Assembly: GCA_041905595.1 (NCBI GenBank)
Contig: JAYRKT010000014.1
Span: 36,875 to 100,874, forward strand
Reading direction: 5' to 3'
Origin: Aliitabrizicola sp041905595
Lineage (GTDB): Bacteria > Pseudomonadota > Alphaproteobacteria > Rhodobacterales > Rhodobacteraceae
Length of the DNA stretch: 64,000 nucleotides
Positions 18,050 to 26,509 of this stretch are shown here, piece by piece. A model generated the notes under the pieces. It did not search any database, was not told the origin of the DNA, and saw nothing but the letters and a program-made list of their open reading frames with translations. Position numbers and translations under genes: made by a program. Every line of letters begins with the position of its first letter. Positions within the stretch are counted from its first letter, which is position 1.

Positions 18050-18268
18050 TCAGCTGTTCCGGCGCGCGCGCCAGATGCGGGTGGTCACGATCAGCGCCCA
18101 GATGAAAGCGGCAATCGCGGCCATGTCGAACAGGAAGGCATAGCGGGTCTCAAGACCCATTTGCCCGCCCAGCCATGATGCCCCCATCCACAGGATCATC
18201 GTCGCAGCCAGGACCACCGACACCAGTCGGGCCTGCCGTGCGAGATGACGATCCTGTTCCGGTGTCAT
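18050..18268 (-). CDS. DUF5337 family small membrane protein
   Basis: The 72-residue protein has two hydrophobic helices (LVSVVLAATMILWMGASWL and FDMAAIAAFIWALIVTT) and a basic end, RIWRARRNS. It matches the DUF5337 family, which I know from the nuoE-nuoF gap of Rhodobacterales. A role in complex I assembly is a reasonable inference from position, but no experimental role is known to me. Confidence 0.85.
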   Translation of the reverse strand: MTPEQDRHLARQARLVSVVLAATMILWMGASWLGGQMGLETRYAFLFDMAAIAAFIWALIVTTRIWRARRNS

Positions 18269-18278
18269 CTACGGCGCC

Positions 18279-19586
18279 TCAATAGTCGTTCGTCTTGGCC
18301 CGGCGGAGGAATTCCTCCATCCCGACCTCGAGGATCAGTTTCGCCTGCGCCACCCACTTGTCGCGGGTCACGCGGCCCTTGAAGCCCTGCAGGTTCTCGT
18401 CAACCCAGGCAATCTCGGACTCGGTCCATTTGGCGATCTGATCGAAGTGGAAATACCCGAGGCTGTGCAGCAGTTCTTCCAGCTTCGGCCCGATCCCCTC
18501 GATCGCCTTCAGGTCGTCGGCGATGCCCTTGCGGGCGGCCTTGAGGCCCCGCGGCTTGCGCGGCGCCGAAGCGGCGGCGATGGCGTCGGCCAGAACGCCG
18601 GTCGCGCCATCGTTCTTGCGGGCGCGCGGCGCCTTGGGCGCGGCAGCTTCGGCGACCTGCTCGGCACGCACCGGATCCTTGGCGGTCGCCATCGGCGCGC
18701 CAGGCTCACCCACGGCGGTCCCGCCGGTCGAGACACCGCTCTTGGCAGGCCGCCCCTTCGCGGTCGCGGGGGCCTCTTGCACGGTCGCGCCGGTCGCATC
18801 GGCCGGGAGGCCCTTGCCGGGCTTGGGCTCGATCGGCGTGCCGGCTGCAGGCGCCGGCGCAGCGGGCGACTTGGCCGACTTGCCGAGCCATGGCGTCAGC
18901 AGTGGCACTTCCGTCCCGTCGATGCGCTTGACCGTGTCACCGATATCCACCGCAAGCTGGACCGAGGCATTGTACTGGGTCCGGCCGCTTTCGAAGTCCT
19001 TGAGCGCGGTCAGGCCATTCAGCGGCTCGGCGGCGTAGCGGCCGTTCTGCGGGCCCGGCACCGGCACGTCGCCCTTCGAGAAACGGGCGATCAGCTCGCG
19101 CAGCTTCTGCGGGGTCAGGTCCTCGTAATAGTCCTTGCCGATCTGGGCCATCGGCGCATTCGAGCAGGAGCCGAGGCATTCGACCTCTTCCCAGCTGAAC
19201 TTGCCGTCGGCCGAAAGCTGATGCGCCTTGGGCGCGATCAGTTCCTTGCAGACCGCGATCAGGTCCTCGGCGCCGCAAATCATGCAGGTCGTGGTGCCGC
19301 AGATCTGGATATGGGCAACAGTTCCAACCGGTTGCAGCTGGAACATGAAGTAGAAGGTCGCAACCTCCAGCGCCCGGATATAGGCCATGCCGAGCAGGTC
19401 GGCGACGTACTCGATCGCCGGGCGGGTCAGCCAGCCCTCCTGTTCCTGCGCGCGCCACAGAAGCGGAATGATGGCGCTGGCCTGACGGCCTTCGGGGTAT
19501 TTGGTGATCTGGCCCTTGGCCCAGGCAAGGTTCGCCGGGGTGAAGGCGAAGCTCGCGGGCTGGTGGGCGTGAAGGCGGCGCAGCAT
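18279..19586 (-). CDS. nuoE: NADH-quinone oxidoreductase subunit E with C-terminal HhH-type extension
   Basis: NuoE carries the 2Fe-2S cluster N1a. The first about 190 residues hold the thioredoxin-like domain with ligands CGTTTC and CLGSC. The protein is 435 residues, far longer than the roughly 166 in E. coli. A Pro/Ala-rich linker leads to a C-terminal helical domain (AIEGIGPKLEELLHSLGYFH... and EIAWVDENLQGFKGRV) that looks like a helix-hairpin-helix fold. Such extensions occur in Rhodobacterales. The start overlaps the nuoD stop by one base (TGATG). Confidence 0.95.
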   Translation of the reverse strand: MLRRLHAHQPASFAFTPANLAWAKGQITKYPEGRQASAIIPLLWRAQEQEGWLTRPAIEYVADLLGMAYIRALEVATFYFMFQLQPVGTVAHIQICGTTTCMICGAEDLIAVCKELIAPKAHQLSADGKFSWEEVECLGSCSNAPMAQIGKDYYEDLTPQKLRELIARFSKGDVPVPGPQNGRYAAEPLNGLTALKDFESGRTQYNASVQLAVDIGDTVKRIDGTEVPLLTPWLGKSAKSPAAPAPAAGTPIEPKPGKGLPADATGATVQEAPATAKGRPAKSGVSTGGTAVGEPGAPMATAKDPVRAEQVAEAAAPKAPRARKNDGATGVLADAIAAASAPRKPRGLKAARKGIADDLKAIEGIGPKLEELLHSLGYFHFDQIAKWTESEIAWVDENLQGFKGRVTRDKWVAQAKLILEVGMEEFLRRAKTNDY

Positions 19587-20800
19587 CAGCGGTCGACCTC
19601 TCCGAAAACGATGTCCAGTGAACCGATCAGCGCCGAGACGTCGGCAAGCAGATGGCCCTTGCCGAGATGGTCCAGCGCCTGAAGGTGGGCATAGCCCGGG
19701 GCGCGGATCTTGGCGCGGTAGGGTTTGTTGGTGCCGTCGGCGACAAGGTAGACGCCGAACTCGCCCTTGGGCGCCTCGACGGCGGCGTAGATTTCGCCCG
19801 CCGGCACGTGGAAGCCCTCGGTGTAAAGCTTGAAGTGGTGGATGAGCGCCTCCATCGAGGTCTTCATCTCGCCCCGCTTCGGCGGAGAGACCTTGCCGCG
19901 CGCCATCACGTCGGTCTTGGCGGACGGTTCGCGCAGCTTGGCGATGGCCTGATGGATGATCGAGGTCGACTCGCGCATCTCGGCCATGCGGCAGAGATAA
20001 CGGTCATAGCAGTCGCCGTTCTTGCCGACCGGGATCTTGAAGTCGAACTCGTCGTAGCATTCGTAGGGTTGCGCCCGGCGCAGGTCCCAGGCGAGGCCCG
20101 AGCCGCGCACCATCACGCCCGAGAAGCCCCATTGCTGGATCTCTTCCTCGGACACGATGCCGATGTCGGCGTTGCGCTGCTTGAAGATGCGGTTCTCGGT
20201 CAGCAGTCCGTCGATGTCGTCCAGAACTTTCGGGAAATGGGTGGCCCATTCCTCGATGTCGTTGAGCAGGTCTGGCGGAAGGTCCTGATGCACGCCACCG
20301 GGCCGGAAATAGGCCGCGTGAAGGCGCGCGCCGCAGGCCCGCTCGTAGAAGATCATCAGCTTTTCACGCTCTTCGAAGCCCCAGAGCGGCGGGGTCAGCG
20401 CGCCGACGTCCATCGCCTGCGTGGTGACGTTCAGCAGGTGGTTCAGGATCCGGCCGATTTCCGAGTAGAGAACGCGGATCAGCTGGCCCCGGCGCGGGAC
20501 AACGGTGCCGGTCAGCTTTTCGATCGCCAGGCACCAGGCATGTTCCTGGTTCATCGGCGCAACATAGTCCAGCCGGTCGAAATACGGCAGGTTCTGCAGA
20601 TAGGTCCGGCTTTCCATCAGCTTCTCGGTGCCGCGGTGCAGGAGACCGATATGCGGGTCGCAGCGTTCGACGATCTCGCCGTCAAGCTCCAGCACAAGGC
20701 GAAGAACGCCATGCGCCGCAGGGTGTTGCGGGCCGAAGTTGATGTTGAAGTTGCGGATGCGCTGTTCGCCCGTCAGAACGTCGTCGAAGCTGCCGTCCAT
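19586..20800 (-). CDS. nuoD: NADH-quinone oxidoreductase subunit D
   Basis: NuoD is the 49-kDa subunit that, with NuoB, forms the quinone reduction site. The 404-residue form begins MDGSFDDVLTGEQRIRNF and has FGPQHPAAHGVLRLVLELDG and DPHIGLLHRGTEKL. Two ATGs are adjacent; the one at 20800 sits 7 nt after GGAG and is preferred over 20803. The gene is separate from nuoC, unlike in enterobacteria where they are fused. Confidence 0.97.
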   Translation of the reverse strand: MDGSFDDVLTGEQRIRNFNINFGPQHPAAHGVLRLVLELDGEIVERCDPHIGLLHRGTEKLMESRTYLQNLPYFDRLDYVAPMNQEHAWCLAIEKLTGTVVPRRGQLIRVLYSEIGRILNHLLNVTTQAMDVGALTPPLWGFEEREKLMIFYERACGARLHAAYFRPGGVHQDLPPDLLNDIEEWATHFPKVLDDIDGLLTENRIFKQRNADIGIVSEEEIQQWGFSGVMVRGSGLAWDLRRAQPYECYDEFDFKIPVGKNGDCYDRYLCRMAEMRESTSIIHQAIAKLREPSAKTDVMARGKVSPPKRGEMKTSMEALIHHFKLYTEGFHVPAGEIYAAVEAPKGEFGVYLVADGTNKPYRAKIRAPGYAHLQALDHLGKGHLLADVSALIGSLDIVFGEVDR

Positions 20801-20822
20801 CATCTTGCTCCCCCTCGGCCCG

Positions 20823-21467
20823 TCAGGCCTTGGCCTTGTCGTCGCCCGGCAGGATGTACTCGGCACCCTCCCACGGCGACATGAAGTCAAATTGCCGGTA
20901 TTCCTGCACCAGCTTCACCGGCTCGTAGACGACGCGCTTGCGCGCTTCGTCATAGCGGACCTCGATATAGCCTGTGGTCGGGAAGTCCTTGCGCAGCGGA
21001 TGGCCGCGGAACCCGTAGTCGGTCAGGATGCGGCGCAGGTCGGGATGGCCCGAGAACAGGATGCCGAACATGTCGAACACCTCGCGCTCGAACCAGTTGG
21101 CGCAGGGGTGGATCGCGATCAGCGAGGGCACCATGTCCATGTCGCCAGTGCCGACCTTCACGCGAACGCGCTGGTTCCGGTACATCGACAGGAAGTGGTA
21201 GACCACGTCGAAACGCGCCTCGCGCTCGGGGTAGTCCACGGCCGTGATGTCGATCAGGGTCGAGAAGCGGCAGGTCGCATCGCTGCGCAGGAACTCGACC
21301 AGCGCCTGCAGGTTCTGGGCCGAAACGCGCAGCGTCAGCTCGCCATTGGCGATCTCGTTGCCCTGAAGCAGGTTGCCCTTCTTCAGTTCGATATGCGCGG
21401 ACAGTTCGGCGAGGGACTCGGCGATCTGGGCCTCGCGGGTCGCCCCGGTCGTTGCGGCGTCGGTCAT
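20823..21467 (-). CDS. nuoC: NADH-quinone oxidoreductase subunit C
   Basis: NuoC is the 30-kDa peripheral subunit of complex I. It is 214 residues from the ATG at 21467. The family signature FGILFSGHPDLRRILTDYGF followed by GHPLRKDFPTTGY is clear. An upstream in-frame extension overlaps nuoB on the same strand and is rejected. It starts about 10 nt after nuoB. Confidence 0.96.
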   Translation of the reverse strand: MTDAATTGATREAQIAESLAELSAHIELKKGNLLQGNEIANGELTLRVSAQNLQALVEFLRSDATCRFSTLIDITAVDYPEREARFDVVYHFLSMYRNQRVRVKVGTGDMDMVPSLIAIHPCANWFEREVFDMFGILFSGHPDLRRILTDYGFRGHPLRKDFPTTGYIEVRYDEARKRVVYEPVKLVQEYRQFDFMSPWEGAEYILPGDDKAKA

Positions 21468-21477
21468 GCGGGCCTCC

Positions 21478-22011
21478 TCAGCGCGTGATGGTGCCGGTGC
21501 GGCGGATTCTCCGCTGCAGCTGCAGGATGCCGTAAAGCAGCGCCTCGGCCGTGGGCGGGCAGCCCGGAACATAAACATCGACCGGCACGATCCGGTCGCA
21601 TCCACGCACGACGGAATAGCTGTAGTGATAGTAGCCGCCGCCGTTCGCGCAGGAGCCCATGGAGATCACGTAGCGCGGCTCGGGCATCTGGTCGTAGACC
21701 TTGCGCAGCGCCGGAGCCATCTTGTTCGTGAGCGTGCCGGCGACGATCATCAGGTCGGACTGGCGCGGGCTGGCGCGCGGCGCGGTGCCGAAGCGTTCGA
21801 GGTCATAGCGCGGCATCGAGGTATGCATCATCTCGACGGCGCAGCAGGCGAGGCCGAAGGTCATCCAGTGCAGCGAACCGATCCGCGCCCAGTTGATGAT
21901 GTCCTCGGTCGAGGTGAGGATGAAGCCCTTGTCCTGAAGCTCGGCGTTCAGGGCCTGGACGGCCACCTCGTGATCGGCACCCGCGTGGTTGGCAGAGGTG
22001 CTCACTCCCAT
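21478..22011 (-). CDS. nuoB: NADH-quinone oxidoreductase subunit B
   Basis: NuoB binds cluster N2, the last electron carrier before quinone. Visible ligands are GLACCAVEMM, then GSCANGGG and YVPGCPPTAEALLYG. The ATG at 22011 gives 177 residues and overlaps the nuoA end by 10 nt; an ATG at 22032 and a GTG at 22005 are alternatives. Confidence 0.96.
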   Translation of the reverse strand: MGVSTSANHAGADHEVAVQALNAELQDKGFILTSTEDIINWARIGSLHWMTFGLACCAVEMMHTSMPRYDLERFGTAPRASPRQSDLMIVAGTLTNKMAPALRKVYDQMPEPRYVISMGSCANGGGYYHYSYSVVRGCDRIVPVDVYVPGCPPTAEALLYGILQLQRRIRRTGTITR

Positions 22012-22367
22012 TCCAGGGCCCCTTTCTTCCATTCATAGGCGAAGCCGACGGTCAGCACGCCAAGAAACACCATCATCGACCAGAAGCCCACCATCGAGAC
22101 GTCCTTGAACGCCACGGCCCAAGGGAAGAGGAAGGCCACCTCGAGGTCGAAGATGATGAACAGGATCGACACGAGATAGAAGCGCACGTCGAACTTCATC
22201 CGCGCATCGTCGAAGGCGTTGAATCCGCATTCGTAGGCCGAAACCTTTTCCGGGTCGGGATTGCGGACTGCCAGGATCGCCGCAGCAAGGATCAGGACGA
22301 TCCCGAGACCGACCGCGATGACCAGAAAGATGAGAATGGGAAGATATTCTCGGAGAAGATGGTCCAC
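22002..22367 (-). CDS. nuoA: NADH-quinone oxidoreductase subunit A
   Basis: NuoA is a small three-helix membrane subunit and the first gene of the complex I operon. It is 121 residues. The conserved loop KVSAYECGFNAFDDARMKFDV contains the family cysteine (residue near 46). The start is GTG, with AAGGAG 7 nt upstream. A putative promoter lies about 70 nt upstream. Confidence 0.96.
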   Translation of the reverse strand: MDHLLREYLPILIFLVIAVGLGIVLILAAAILAVRNPDPEKVSAYECGFNAFDDARMKFDVRFYLVSILFIIFDLEVAFLFPWAVAFKDVSMVGFWSMMVFLGVLTVGFAYEWKKGALEWE

Positions 22368-22437
22368 CAGGTGGCTCCTTCGGCTGGCGCATCGCTTGCA
22401 CTCGGGCCGGTCAGGACCCGATCACGGTTCAGCGATC

Positions 22438-22466
22438 CGTTTACTCTGCCCCCTGCGCGGGGTCAA
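22438..22466 (-). promoter_or_regulatory. Putative sigma70-type promoter of the nuo operon
   Basis: On the minus strand TTGACC is followed after exactly 17 bp by TAAACG, about 70 bp before the nuoA GTG. The spacing and hexamers fit a housekeeping promoter, and nothing else in the 265-bp gap upstream of nuoA reads as a gene. Not tested. Confidence 0.5.
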
Positions 22467-22632
22467 CCGAAGGTGGCCGGACAAGACCCCGTTTTTCCGC
22501 AGGATCGACGGCGTTGCGTCGGAAAATCCGGGCGCTGTCCGTCCTGCGCGCGACCAGAGCGCCGCATTGCGGCATAAGCTGCGGCAACCGATCCGGTCGG
22601 GGACGATTCTTGCCCCTGCGCCGGCCTGACCG

Positions 22633-23040
22633 TCAGGTGCCCGACCCCTCGCCAGGGCGCGCGATCTCGCCCATCTCGCGGTCGAGGAAATAGCTGATGA
22701 CCGAGCGGATCAGCACGAGAAGGCCTAGGAAGACCAGGTCAGAAAGCTGCAGGCTGAGCGCGGTCTCGATGATGTCCGACACGATCAGCAATTCCAGCCC
22801 GGCAAGAATATAGCGCCCAAGCTCCATTCTTGCCGTGTCGATGGCCGCGATCCGGCCGTTCCTGCGCCGTTCGGCCCCAAGGAAGGCGGCCGCGAAGCGC
22901 AGCACACCGGCCAGCATCACCAGGATCGCGAAAAGGTCGATCCCCGCCTCGACCCAGGTCAGGCCCTCGACAAGGCCGGGAAACCGCGTGTGAAGCAGGC
23001 TTTCCTTCCCGGCGGGCAGCAGGCTGCCTAGGTCGGTCAT
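22633..23040 (-). CDS. DUF1622 family membrane protein
   Basis: The 135-residue protein has three hydrophobic segments and the DUF1622 core ELGRYILAGLELLIVSDIIE followed by LGLLVLIRSVISYFLDRE. The family is an uncharacterised membrane family. It is upstream of the nuo operon in the same direction but separated by about 265 bp with a promoter, so it is probably independent. Confidence 0.85.
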   Translation of the reverse strand: MTDLGSLLPAGKESLLHTRFPGLVEGLTWVEAGIDLFAILVMLAGVLRFAAAFLGAERRRNGRIAAIDTARMELGRYILAGLELLIVSDIIETALSLQLSDLVFLGLLVLIRSVISYFLDREMGEIARPGEGSGT

Positions 23041-23180
23041 CGCACCCCCGATCTGGCTGGCGAAGTGTTGTGCGATTGCTGATGGATCGACGCGACCGCG
23101 TCAATGGCGTTCCCTGCACTGCCCGTCGATGGCCGTTTCAAGACGGTCTGCTGCGGCGGGTTGTCACACGGGCGAAAGGT

Positions 23181-23194
23181 TTGATCCAGATCAT
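23181..23194. promoter_or_regulatory. Fnr/Crp-type binding site upstream of ompW
   Basis: TTGATCCAGATCAT matches the Fnr consensus TTGAT-N4-ATCAA at 9 of 10 positions. It lies about 61 bp before the OmpW start codon. In Rhodobacter-type organisms the regulator would be FnrL, and OmpW genes are Fnr targets in other bacteria. Oxygen-responsive control is therefore likely but inferred. Confidence 0.6.
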
Positions 23195-23254
23195 GCCGCG
23201 TTCACGAATTCGGGAGGAAGCAGATGCCACGAATTAGATAGTGGAATCAGAAAG

Positions 23255-23854
23255 ATGAACGCGAAACTTCTCTTTTCCGCCGCCGTAATCGCCCTTGCCG
23301 CCGCCCTTCCCGCCGCGGCGCAGGAAGCCGGAACTTGGTCCCTCAGCCTTGGTATCGCGACTGTCGATCCGAAAACGGATAACGGCAATCTTGCCGGCGC
23401 CAATGCAACCATCGACAGCTCGACCCGTCCGACCATCACCGGCGAGTACTTCGTCTACAAGAATGTCGGCATCGAGCTTCTGGCGGCAGTTCCGTTCGAG
23501 CATAATGTGTCGCTGAACGGCGTGGAGGCCGCCAGCACCAAGGTTCTGCCCCCGACACTGTCGCTGCAGTATCACTTCGCGAACAGTTCGGCTTGGACGC
23601 CCTTCGTTGGCCTCGGCGTGAACTACACGCTGTTTTATGACTCGGACTCGCCCCTGGGCGATATCAGCATCGAGAATTCCTGGGGGCTCGCCGGTCACGT
23701 CGGCGTTGACTATGCCTTCAACGACAACTGGGCAGTTCGCCTTGACGCCCGCTGGATCGGCATCGAAAGCGACGTGACGCTGAACGGCGCCGATATCGGC
23801 AAGGTCGAGGTCGATCCGCTCGTTTATGGCCTTTCGGTCGTCTACAACTTCTGA
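23255..23854 (+). CDS. ompW: OmpW family outer membrane protein
   Basis: The 199-residue protein has a signal peptide (LFSAAVIALAAALPAAAQ) and an eight-strand barrel pattern. OmpW hallmarks are the early strand TWSLSLGIATVDPK, the strand TLSLQYHF and WTPFVGLGVNYTLF. It ends in YNF, with the terminal aromatic residue used for barrel assembly. The ATG at 23255 directly precedes the signal peptide; earlier frame is not coding. The upstream Fnr-type box suggests control by oxygen. Confidence 0.9.
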   Translation: MNAKLLFSAAVIALAAALPAAAQEAGTWSLSLGIATVDPKTDNGNLAGANATIDSSTRPTITGEYFVYKNVGIELLAAVPFEHNVSLNGVEAASTKVLPPTLSLQYHFANSSAWTPFVGLGVNYTLFYDSDSPLGDISIENSWGLAGHVGVDYAFNDNWAVRLDARWIGIESDVTLNGADIGKVEVDPLVYGLSVVYNF

Positions 23855-23871
23855 AGCTCCGACCTGACTGC

Positions 23872-23900
23872 CTGCCGCCCCGACCCTCGCGGGGCGGCAG
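23872..23900 (+). terminator. Hairpin terminator after ompW
   Basis: CTGCCGCCCCG pairs perfectly with CGGGGCGGCAG around a 7-nt loop, 18 nt after the ompW stop. No strong T-run follows, so it could also stabilise the 3' end. Confidence 0.65.
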
Positions 23901-23963
23901 TGCATTTCTGGCAGTGGCAGACGCCCCGATAGATCGCCGGATGCCACGCCGGACTGAGCGGAC

Positions 23964-24011
23964 GCCAAAATCCTTCGAAGGATTTTGGCAAGGGTTTTCT
24001 GAAAATCCTTG
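23964..24011. repeat. Two adjacent inverted repeats, probable terminator for the AlkD-like gene
   Basis: Positions 23964-23989 form a perfect 26-bp palindrome centred on TTCGAA with arms of the type CCAAAATCCTT. Immediately next to it, 23989-24011 is a second near-perfect inverted repeat (CAAGGGTTTTC / GAAAATCCTTG) with the same AAAATCCTT core. The pair lies 3' of the minus-strand gene ending at 24015, so termination is likely. The sharing of a core suggests a mobile or repeated palindromic element. Confidence 0.7.
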
Positions 24012-24014
24012 CGG

Positions 24015-24695
24015 CTACCCGGCCAAATGTTTCGAGGCTTCCTTGCGCGCGAATGGTTTCAGCCGCGCACCATGTTCGGCAAGGAAGGAACGGACCCGCT
24101 GCGGGTCATGCCTGGACAGGTCGCGTAACCACCAGGCGATGGCCTTCTGGATGAACCAGTCGCGGTCGTCGGCATAGCCTGCCGCCCAGCCGAGGACGCG
24201 CTCGCGGATGGCGATATCCTCGGGCTTCGGAAAGTTCATCTTGGTCCAGGGCAACGTCGCAACCAGCGCCGCGCGCCGCACCCACATCGACGGGTCGCGC
24301 GTCCAGCCTTCGACGACATCAAGGCGGGAAGGGTCCGCCAGCAGCCGCCGTTCGATTGCGTCGCAGGCATGGTCGGCGATAGCCCAGGCGTCGAAACTCG
24401 GCACCCACGACCGAAGCACCGTCCAGACGGCCTCGTCGGGCCGGATCCGCGCCTGGGTCAGCAGTTTTGCAGCGGCCACCCTGGCCTCGTGGATATCGGT
24501 CTGCCAGAGCGCATCCGCCAGCGCCGCCCGGGCCTCGGGCGACAGGCCCTCGCGCCAGCCGGTCGCCAGCTCGGCGATCTGGGGAACCTGCACCCCAAGA
24601 TAGCGGCGCGGCGCCTTGTGATAGGCGGCCGCCCCCGCCGCCCGCTCGGGATCGCCGAGCGCCTCGAGCTGGGCCAGCGCCTCGTCGACCGTCAT
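24015..24695 (-). CDS. DNA alkylation repair protein (AlkD-like)
   Basis: The 226-residue, all-helical protein matches the DNA_alkylation (HEAT-like repeat) family, with YLGVQVPQIAELATGW at about residue 32 and DAWAIADHACDAIERRLL at about residue 105. Related enzymes excise N3- and N7-alkylpurines. The start overlaps the glmS stop as ATGA, so it belongs to the glmU-glmS transcription unit. The exact substrate is not readable from sequence. Confidence 0.87.
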   Translation of the reverse strand: MTVDEALAQLEALGDPERAAGAAAYHKAPRRYLGVQVPQIAELATGWREGLSPEARAALADALWQTDIHEARVAAAKLLTQARIRPDEAVWTVLRSWVPSFDAWAIADHACDAIERRLLADPSRLDVVEGWTRDPSMWVRRAALVATLPWTKMNFPKPEDIAIRERVLGWAAGYADDRDWFIQKAIAWWLRDLSRHDPQRVRSFLAEHGARLKPFARKEASKHLAG

Positions 24696-26509
24696 TCCAC
24701 TGTCACCGACTTGGCGAGGTTCCGGGGCTGGTCGACGTCCGTGCCCTTGGCGATGGCGGTGTGGTAGGCGAGAAGCTGCGCCGGGATGGCGTAGAGGATC
24801 GGCGCGAAGGGTTCGGCCACTTCGGGCAGGGTCAGCGTCTTCCAGCAACCCGCGCCCGCCTCTGCCACGCCGGCAGCATCGGACAGGAGCAGCACCTTGC
24901 CGTGGCGCGCCATTACCTCCTGCATGTTCGACACCGTCTTGTCGAACAGCCCGTCGCGCGGGGCGAGCACGATCACCGGCACGTGCTGGTCGATCAGCGC
25001 GATCGGGCCGTGCTTGAGTTCGCCCGAGGCATAGCCCTCTGCATGGATATAGCTGATCTCCTTCAGCTTCAGCGCGCCTTCCAGCGCCAGCGGGAACATC
25101 GGACCACGACCAAGGAACAGGATATCCTGCGCCTCGGCCAGCTTCTCGGCCACCTTGGTGATGTCGGCGGACAGACCAAGCGCGTGGTTCATCAGCCCCG
25201 GCAGCGTGCCGAGCGTTTCGAGATGCCCGGCCAGAGCCGCGTCATCCAGCACGCCCCGGTCGCGCCCCGCCTTCAGCGCGAGCAGCGCCAGCACCAGGAG
25301 CTGGCAGGTGAAGGCCTTGGTTGAGGCCACCCCCACCTCAATCCCGGCCAGGATCGGCAGCGCAAGGTCGCTTTCCCGCGCGATGGACGAGGTCGGCACG
25401 TTCACCACCGCGAGGGTCCGCGCCACCTTGTCTTGCGCATAGCGCAGGGCCGCCAGCGTGTCCGCCGTCTCGCCCGACTGGCTGACGAACAGCGCCCATG
25501 ACGTCGCGGACAAGGGCGGCTCGCGGTAGCGGAACTCCGAGGCGACATCGACATCGACGGGCAGCCCCGCCAGCCGCTCGAACCAGTATTTCGCCACATG
25601 GCAGGCATAGGAGGCGGTGCCGCAGGCCACCAGCGTCAGGCGGTCTACCCCGGTGAAATCCACCCCCGGCAGGTTCAGCGCCGTGCCGTCGGCGCTCAGG
25701 TAATGCTTCAGCGCATCGGCCAGCACCACCGGCTGCTCGGCGATCTCCTTGGCCATGAAGTGTTTGTAACCGGCCTTCTCGACGCGAGTCGCGTCGATCT
25801 GGATGCGGGTCTCGGATCGGTTGGCAAGCCGGCCGGCCGCGTCATAGATCTGCGCGCCCTTGCGGGTAACGACCGCCCAGTCGCCTTCTTCGAGATAGGT
25901 GATGCGGTCGGTCAGCGGCGCAAGCGCAATGGCGTCGGAGCCCACGAACATCTCGCCGTCGCCATGGCCGATGGCAAGCGGGCTGCCCTTGCGGGCGGCG
26001 ATCATCAGGTCCTCCTCGCCGTCGAAGAGGAAGCAGAGCGCGAAGGCCCCATGCAGCCGCCCGAGCGTCTCGCGCGCCGCTTCGACCGGGGTCATGCCGC
26101 GCGCCATGTAAAGCTGCGCCAGAAGGGCGACCGTCTCGGTGTCGGTTTCAGATTCAAAGGCATAGCCGGCCTCGGCGATCTCGGCCCTGAGTTCGCGGAA
26201 GTTCTCGATGATGCCGTTATGGACGACCGCCACCGGCCCCGCCTTGTGGGGATGGGCGTTCTTCACCGTCGCCGCGCCATGGGTCGCCCACCGCGTATGC
26301 CCGATGCCCGCCTTGCCGGCGAGCGGCTCATGCACAAGAAGGTCCGACAGGTTCACGAGCTTCCCCACCGCGCGACGGCGGTCGAGCCGGCCCTTGTTCA
26401 CCGTGGCGATCCCGGCCGAGTCATACCCCCGGTATTCCAGCCGCTTCAGCGCCTCCACCAGAAGCGGTGCCGCCTCGTGGTGACCCAGAATGCCAATGAT
26501 CCCGCACAT
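24692..26509 (-). CDS. glmS: Glutamine--fructose-6-phosphate aminotransferase
   Basis: GlmS makes glucosamine-6-phosphate from fructose-6-phosphate and glutamine, the entry to UDP-GlcNAc. It is 605 residues. MCGIIGILGH places the nucleophilic Cys2, and HTRWATHG lies in the glutaminase domain. Two SIS sugar-binding domains follow, with SQSGETADTLAALRYA and the C-terminal end KSVTVE. It overlaps glmU by TGATG, so the two UDP-GlcNAc genes are coupled. Confidence 0.97.
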   Translation of the reverse strand: MCGIIGILGHHEAAPLLVEALKRLEYRGYDSAGIATVNKGRLDRRRAVGKLVNLSDLLVHEPLAGKAGIGHTRWATHGAATVKNAHPHKAGPVAVVHNGIIENFRELRAEIAEAGYAFESETDTETVALLAQLYMARGMTPVEAARETLGRLHGAFALCFLFDGEEDLMIAARKGSPLAIGHGDGEMFVGSDAIALAPLTDRITYLEEGDWAVVTRKGAQIYDAAGRLANRSETRIQIDATRVEKAGYKHFMAKEIAEQPVVLADALKHYLSADGTALNLPGVDFTGVDRLTLVACGTASYACHVAKYWFERLAGLPVDVDVASEFRYREPPLSATSWALFVSQSGETADTLAALRYAQDKVARTLAVVNVPTSSIARESDLALPILAGIEVGVASTKAFTCQLLVLALLALKAGRDRGVLDDAALAGHLETLGTLPGLMNHALGLSADITKVAEKLAEAQDILFLGRGPMFPLALEGALKLKEISYIHAEGYASGELKHGPIALIDQHVPVIVLAPRDGLFDKTVSNMQEVMARHGKVLLLSDAAGVAEAGAGCWKTLTLPEVAEPFAPILYAIPAQLLAYHTAIAKGTDVDQPRNLAKSVTVE

